A DNA stretch of 64,000 nucleotides from positions 1 to 64,000 of the forward strand of contig CAMASK010000003.1 in NCBI GenBank assembly GCA_945860895.1. Direction: 5' to 3'. Origin of the DNA: Bacteriovorax stolpii. GTDB lineage: Bacteria > Bdellovibrionota > Bacteriovoracia > Bacteriovoracales > Bacteriovoracaceae. Under the pieces are notes generated by a model that was not told the origin of the DNA, ran no database searches, and was given only the letters and a program-made list of their open reading frames with translations. Positions within the stretch are counted from its first letter, which is position 1; every line of letters begins with the position of its first letter. A program made the position numbers and the translations under genes. Below are positions 62,421 through 64,000 of the stretch, piece by piece.

Positions 62421-63532
62421 TGAATCAAAGACTTGTAGATTTTTTTAAAAGATATGATTTCAGCTTCATAGGAAGCATGTCAGCTATTTTTTTAGTTGGG
62501 ATTCTGAATCTCTACAGCGCCACTCACTCACAAGCACATGAAGGTCTTGATTCATTATATAAATCCCAATTGATGTGGTTTTTTATATCGGCAGTAGTGG
62601 CCATTTGTATAAGTTTCTTGAATCCAAAAACGTTTGAGCGTTTTTCCTATGTTGGTTATGTTCTGACTCTCTTTTTAGTTTTCCTAGTAATGCTAATGGG
62701 TAAAGTAGGGATGGGTGCACAACGATGGCTTGTTCTCGGGCCAATCAGAATGCAGCCATCTGAGTTTATGAAAATGGGGCTTGTGCTCGCTATGGCCAGA
62801 TTCTTTACTAAGGTAAATCCTGAAGTAGAGTTAGGCTTCAAAGAGCTGATACTACCTGGCATAATTGTGATGGTTCCAGCAGTCATGGTTATTCTTCAGC
62901 CAGACTTAGGAACTGGGATGCTTTTATTATTTATTTTTTCCATGATGATTTTCTATAAGCGTTTAAAATGGAAAACAATTGCAACTCTGGGAGTAATCTC
63001 AGTGCTTTCTGGAGTGCTGATGTATAATTTTGGATTGCGAGAATATCAACGTAAGCGTATCCATACATTTATAGATCCTTATCAAGATGCCCGAGGTTCT
63101 GGTTATAATGCCATTCAATCTGAAATTGCTATTGGTTCAGGTCGACTTTTTGGAAAAGGGTTCAAAAATTCATCCCAAGCTTCTCTTAATTATCTTCCTG
63201 AAAATCACACTGATTTCGTGTTTGCTATTTTTAACGAAGAGCATGGATTCTTTGGCTCTGTTTTTTTAATCATTCTTTATTTGGTATTCTTTATGAGGCT
63301 GATCTGGCTCGCCACTTCAGTTCAACGTTTTTATGACTCTGTCCTGGTCGTGGGAATTATGTCTATTTTCTTCTGGCATGCCTTTATTAATATGGCGATG
63401 GTGTCAGGACTCTTACCAATTGTGGGTATTCCGCTTCCGCTTATGAGCTATGGTGGATCGAGTATGCTTACCTTTGGCGTTGGAGTAGGAATGGCGACTT
63501 CTATATCAAATACTAGAAATTTCTTTAACTAG
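62420..63532 (+). CDS. rodA: Peptidoglycan polymerase RodA
   Basis: 370 residues, SEDS family with about ten membrane segments. 'MGAQRWLVLGPIRMQPSEFMKMG', 'ILQPDLGTGMLLLF' (conserved Asp), 'YNAIQSEIAIGSGRLFGKGF', 'LPENHTDFVFAIFNEEHGF' and 'PLPLMSYGGSSMLTFGVGVG' are all present. It polymerises lipid II during elongation with PBP2. Ends the mre operon. Confidence 0.96.
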   Translation: MNQRLVDFFKRYDFSFIGSMSAIFLVGILNLYSATHSQAHEGLDSLYKSQLMWFFISAVVAICISFLNPKTFERFSYVGYVLTLFLVFLVMLMGKVGMGAQRWLVLGPIRMQPSEFMKMGLVLAMARFFTKVNPEVELGFKELILPGIIVMVPAVMVILQPDLGTGMLLLFIFSMMIFYKRLKWKTIATLGVISVLSGVLMYNFGLREYQRKRIHTFIDPYQDARGSGYNAIQSEIAIGSGRLFGKGFKNSSQASLNYLPENHTDFVFAIFNEEHGFFGSVFLIILYLVFFMRLIWLATSVQRFYDSVLVVGIMSIFFWHAFINMAMVSGLLPIVGIPLPLMSYGGSSMLTFGVGVGMATSISNTRNFFN

Positions 63533-63613
63533 CATCTTCGTATAAACTTTCGACATTTTATCGGGGCATCTCCTTGAATTTTCATGCATAAAATTGGCGA
63601 CTAGTTTGCATCA

Positions 63614-63826
63614 ATGGTTGTTATGATAAAATTAATCCTTATAGTTTACCTAGTAGCTTCCTCCTCTTTAGTGAGTGCATCACCCATGGAGCACTCTATG
63701 TCCATGAAGGAGCGATTGAGAATTTCTCTCTGGTTCAATGGCATAGAAGAGAAGCCTAAGGCCAAGACCGTAATCTCAGAAAAACGGCTGCCAGAAGAAA
63801 TAGAAAGACCCCTCAGAAAATGGTAA
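63614..63826 (+). CDS. Small secreted protein, 70 residues
   Basis: A signal peptide (MVVMIKLILIVYLVASSSLVSASP; the ATG three codons later is equally possible) is followed by about 45 charged residues with 'ERLRISLWFNGIEEKP' and a proline-rich basic end. It has no cysteines. The ribosome site is weak. No family is recognised. It lies between rodA and a MarR-type gene. Confidence 0.5.
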   Translation: MVVMIKLILIVYLVASSSLVSASPMEHSMSMKERLRISLWFNGIEEKPKAKTVISEKRLPEEIERPLRKW

Positions 63827-63827
63827 T

Positions 63828-63855
63828 TTGATCTTTTAAATATATATAGTATGAT
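63828..63855 (+). promoter_or_regulatory. Promoter of the MarR-family gene
   Basis: TTGATC, 16-base spacer, TATGAT. The predicted start is only about five bases before the ATG at 63867, implying a very short or absent leader. Confidence 0.5.
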
Positions 63856-63866
63856 TGTGAGACTAT

Positions 63867-64000
63867 ATGAAACGAATAGCGAATATTGGAAGTTTGCTTA
63901 AGAAGATCTACCGTATTTACAGTATTGAACTAATGAAAGAACTTCAATCCCGTGGCTTCAATGATCTGAGACCGAGCTTCCTTGAAATTTTAATGTACCT
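63867..64000 (+). CDS. MarR-family regulator, 3' end cut by window edge
   Basis: The frame is open to the window end; 44 full codons are visible. 'LLKKIYRIYSIELMKELQSRGFNDLRPSFLEILMYL' matches the N-terminal dimerisation helix and first winged-helix segment of MarR proteins. Target unknown. It could control the adjacent small secreted protein gene or itself. Confidence 0.65.
   Translation, partial: MKRIANIGSLLKKIYRIYSIELMKELQSRGFNDLRPSFLEILMY

Noticed and set aside
1-64000. CRISPR arrays, prophage, transposons or toxin-antitoxin modules
   Set aside because: No regularly spaced repeats, integrase, transposase or phage structural genes were found on reading; the 54-codon gene has no visible partner.

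Overview
The window reads as a chromosomal segment from an AT-rich, Gram-negative, flagellated bacterium. The best fit is the Bdellovibrionota, order Bacteriovoracales (Bacteriovorax/Peredibacter/Halobacteriovorax-like). I infer this from the gene complement: Lpt and MsbA lipopolysaccharide export, many beta-barrel and lipoprotein precursors, KtrAB, alpha2 glycyl-tRNA synthetase, a long flagellar operon headed by a TPR protein and an FlbD-like regulator, and many small secreted proteins. It is not a database result. There are no rRNA or tRNA genes, insertion sequences, prophage or CRISPR arrays. It looks like ordinary core chromosome with some lineage-specific genes.

Layout. 1-4.1 kb: the end of an unknown gene, then three separately terminated outer-membrane barrel-like proteins and a 54-codon minus-strand gene behind a repeat-rich promoter. 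4.2-14.2 kb: envelope and RNA-modification genes (YejM/PbgA-like membrane protein, rlmC, mtgA, trmL, pepA, lptF, rodZ, a PilF-like TPR lipoprotein, an RlmD-like methyltransferase). 14.2-20.3 kb: ktrB-ktrA-HAMP/PAS sensor, then lepA and an unknown gene. 20.3-27.9 kb: flippase-like protein, nitrilase, NifU-like protein, a miniature SF2 helicase overlapping recO, a GmhB-like phosphatase with no standard start codon, msbA, and a secreted hydrolase-like protein. 27.9-38.4 kb: glyS, ppdK, a 46-residue secreted peptide, a wall-related group (serine hydrolase, App1-like HAD protein, mpl, SleB-like lipoprotein) and metK.

38.4-56.4 kb: a sigma-54 response regulator, a secreted protein behind a C9T6 tract, then a co-directional flagellar block: TPR protein, degenerate FlbD-like regulator, flgB-flgC-fliE-fliF-fliG-fliH-fliI-fliJ-motE-like-fliK-flgD-flagellar operon protein-flgE. 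The flgE leader can fold into a compact three-way junction, and a perfect 13-bp terminator ends the block. 56.4-64 kb: two small cysteine-containing secreted proteins, ferredoxin, ppiD, the rod-shape operon mreC-mreD-mrdA-rodA (no mreB here), a small secreted protein and the start of a MarR-family regulator.

My best candidates for new biology are the complete but only ~300-residue SF2 helicase coupled to recO, the FlbD-like protein that has lost GAFTGA and Walker B, the structured flgE leader, the ATT-initiated GmhB-like gene, and the wall-recycling group around mpl. I saw no clear multi-gene system of a wholly unknown type.
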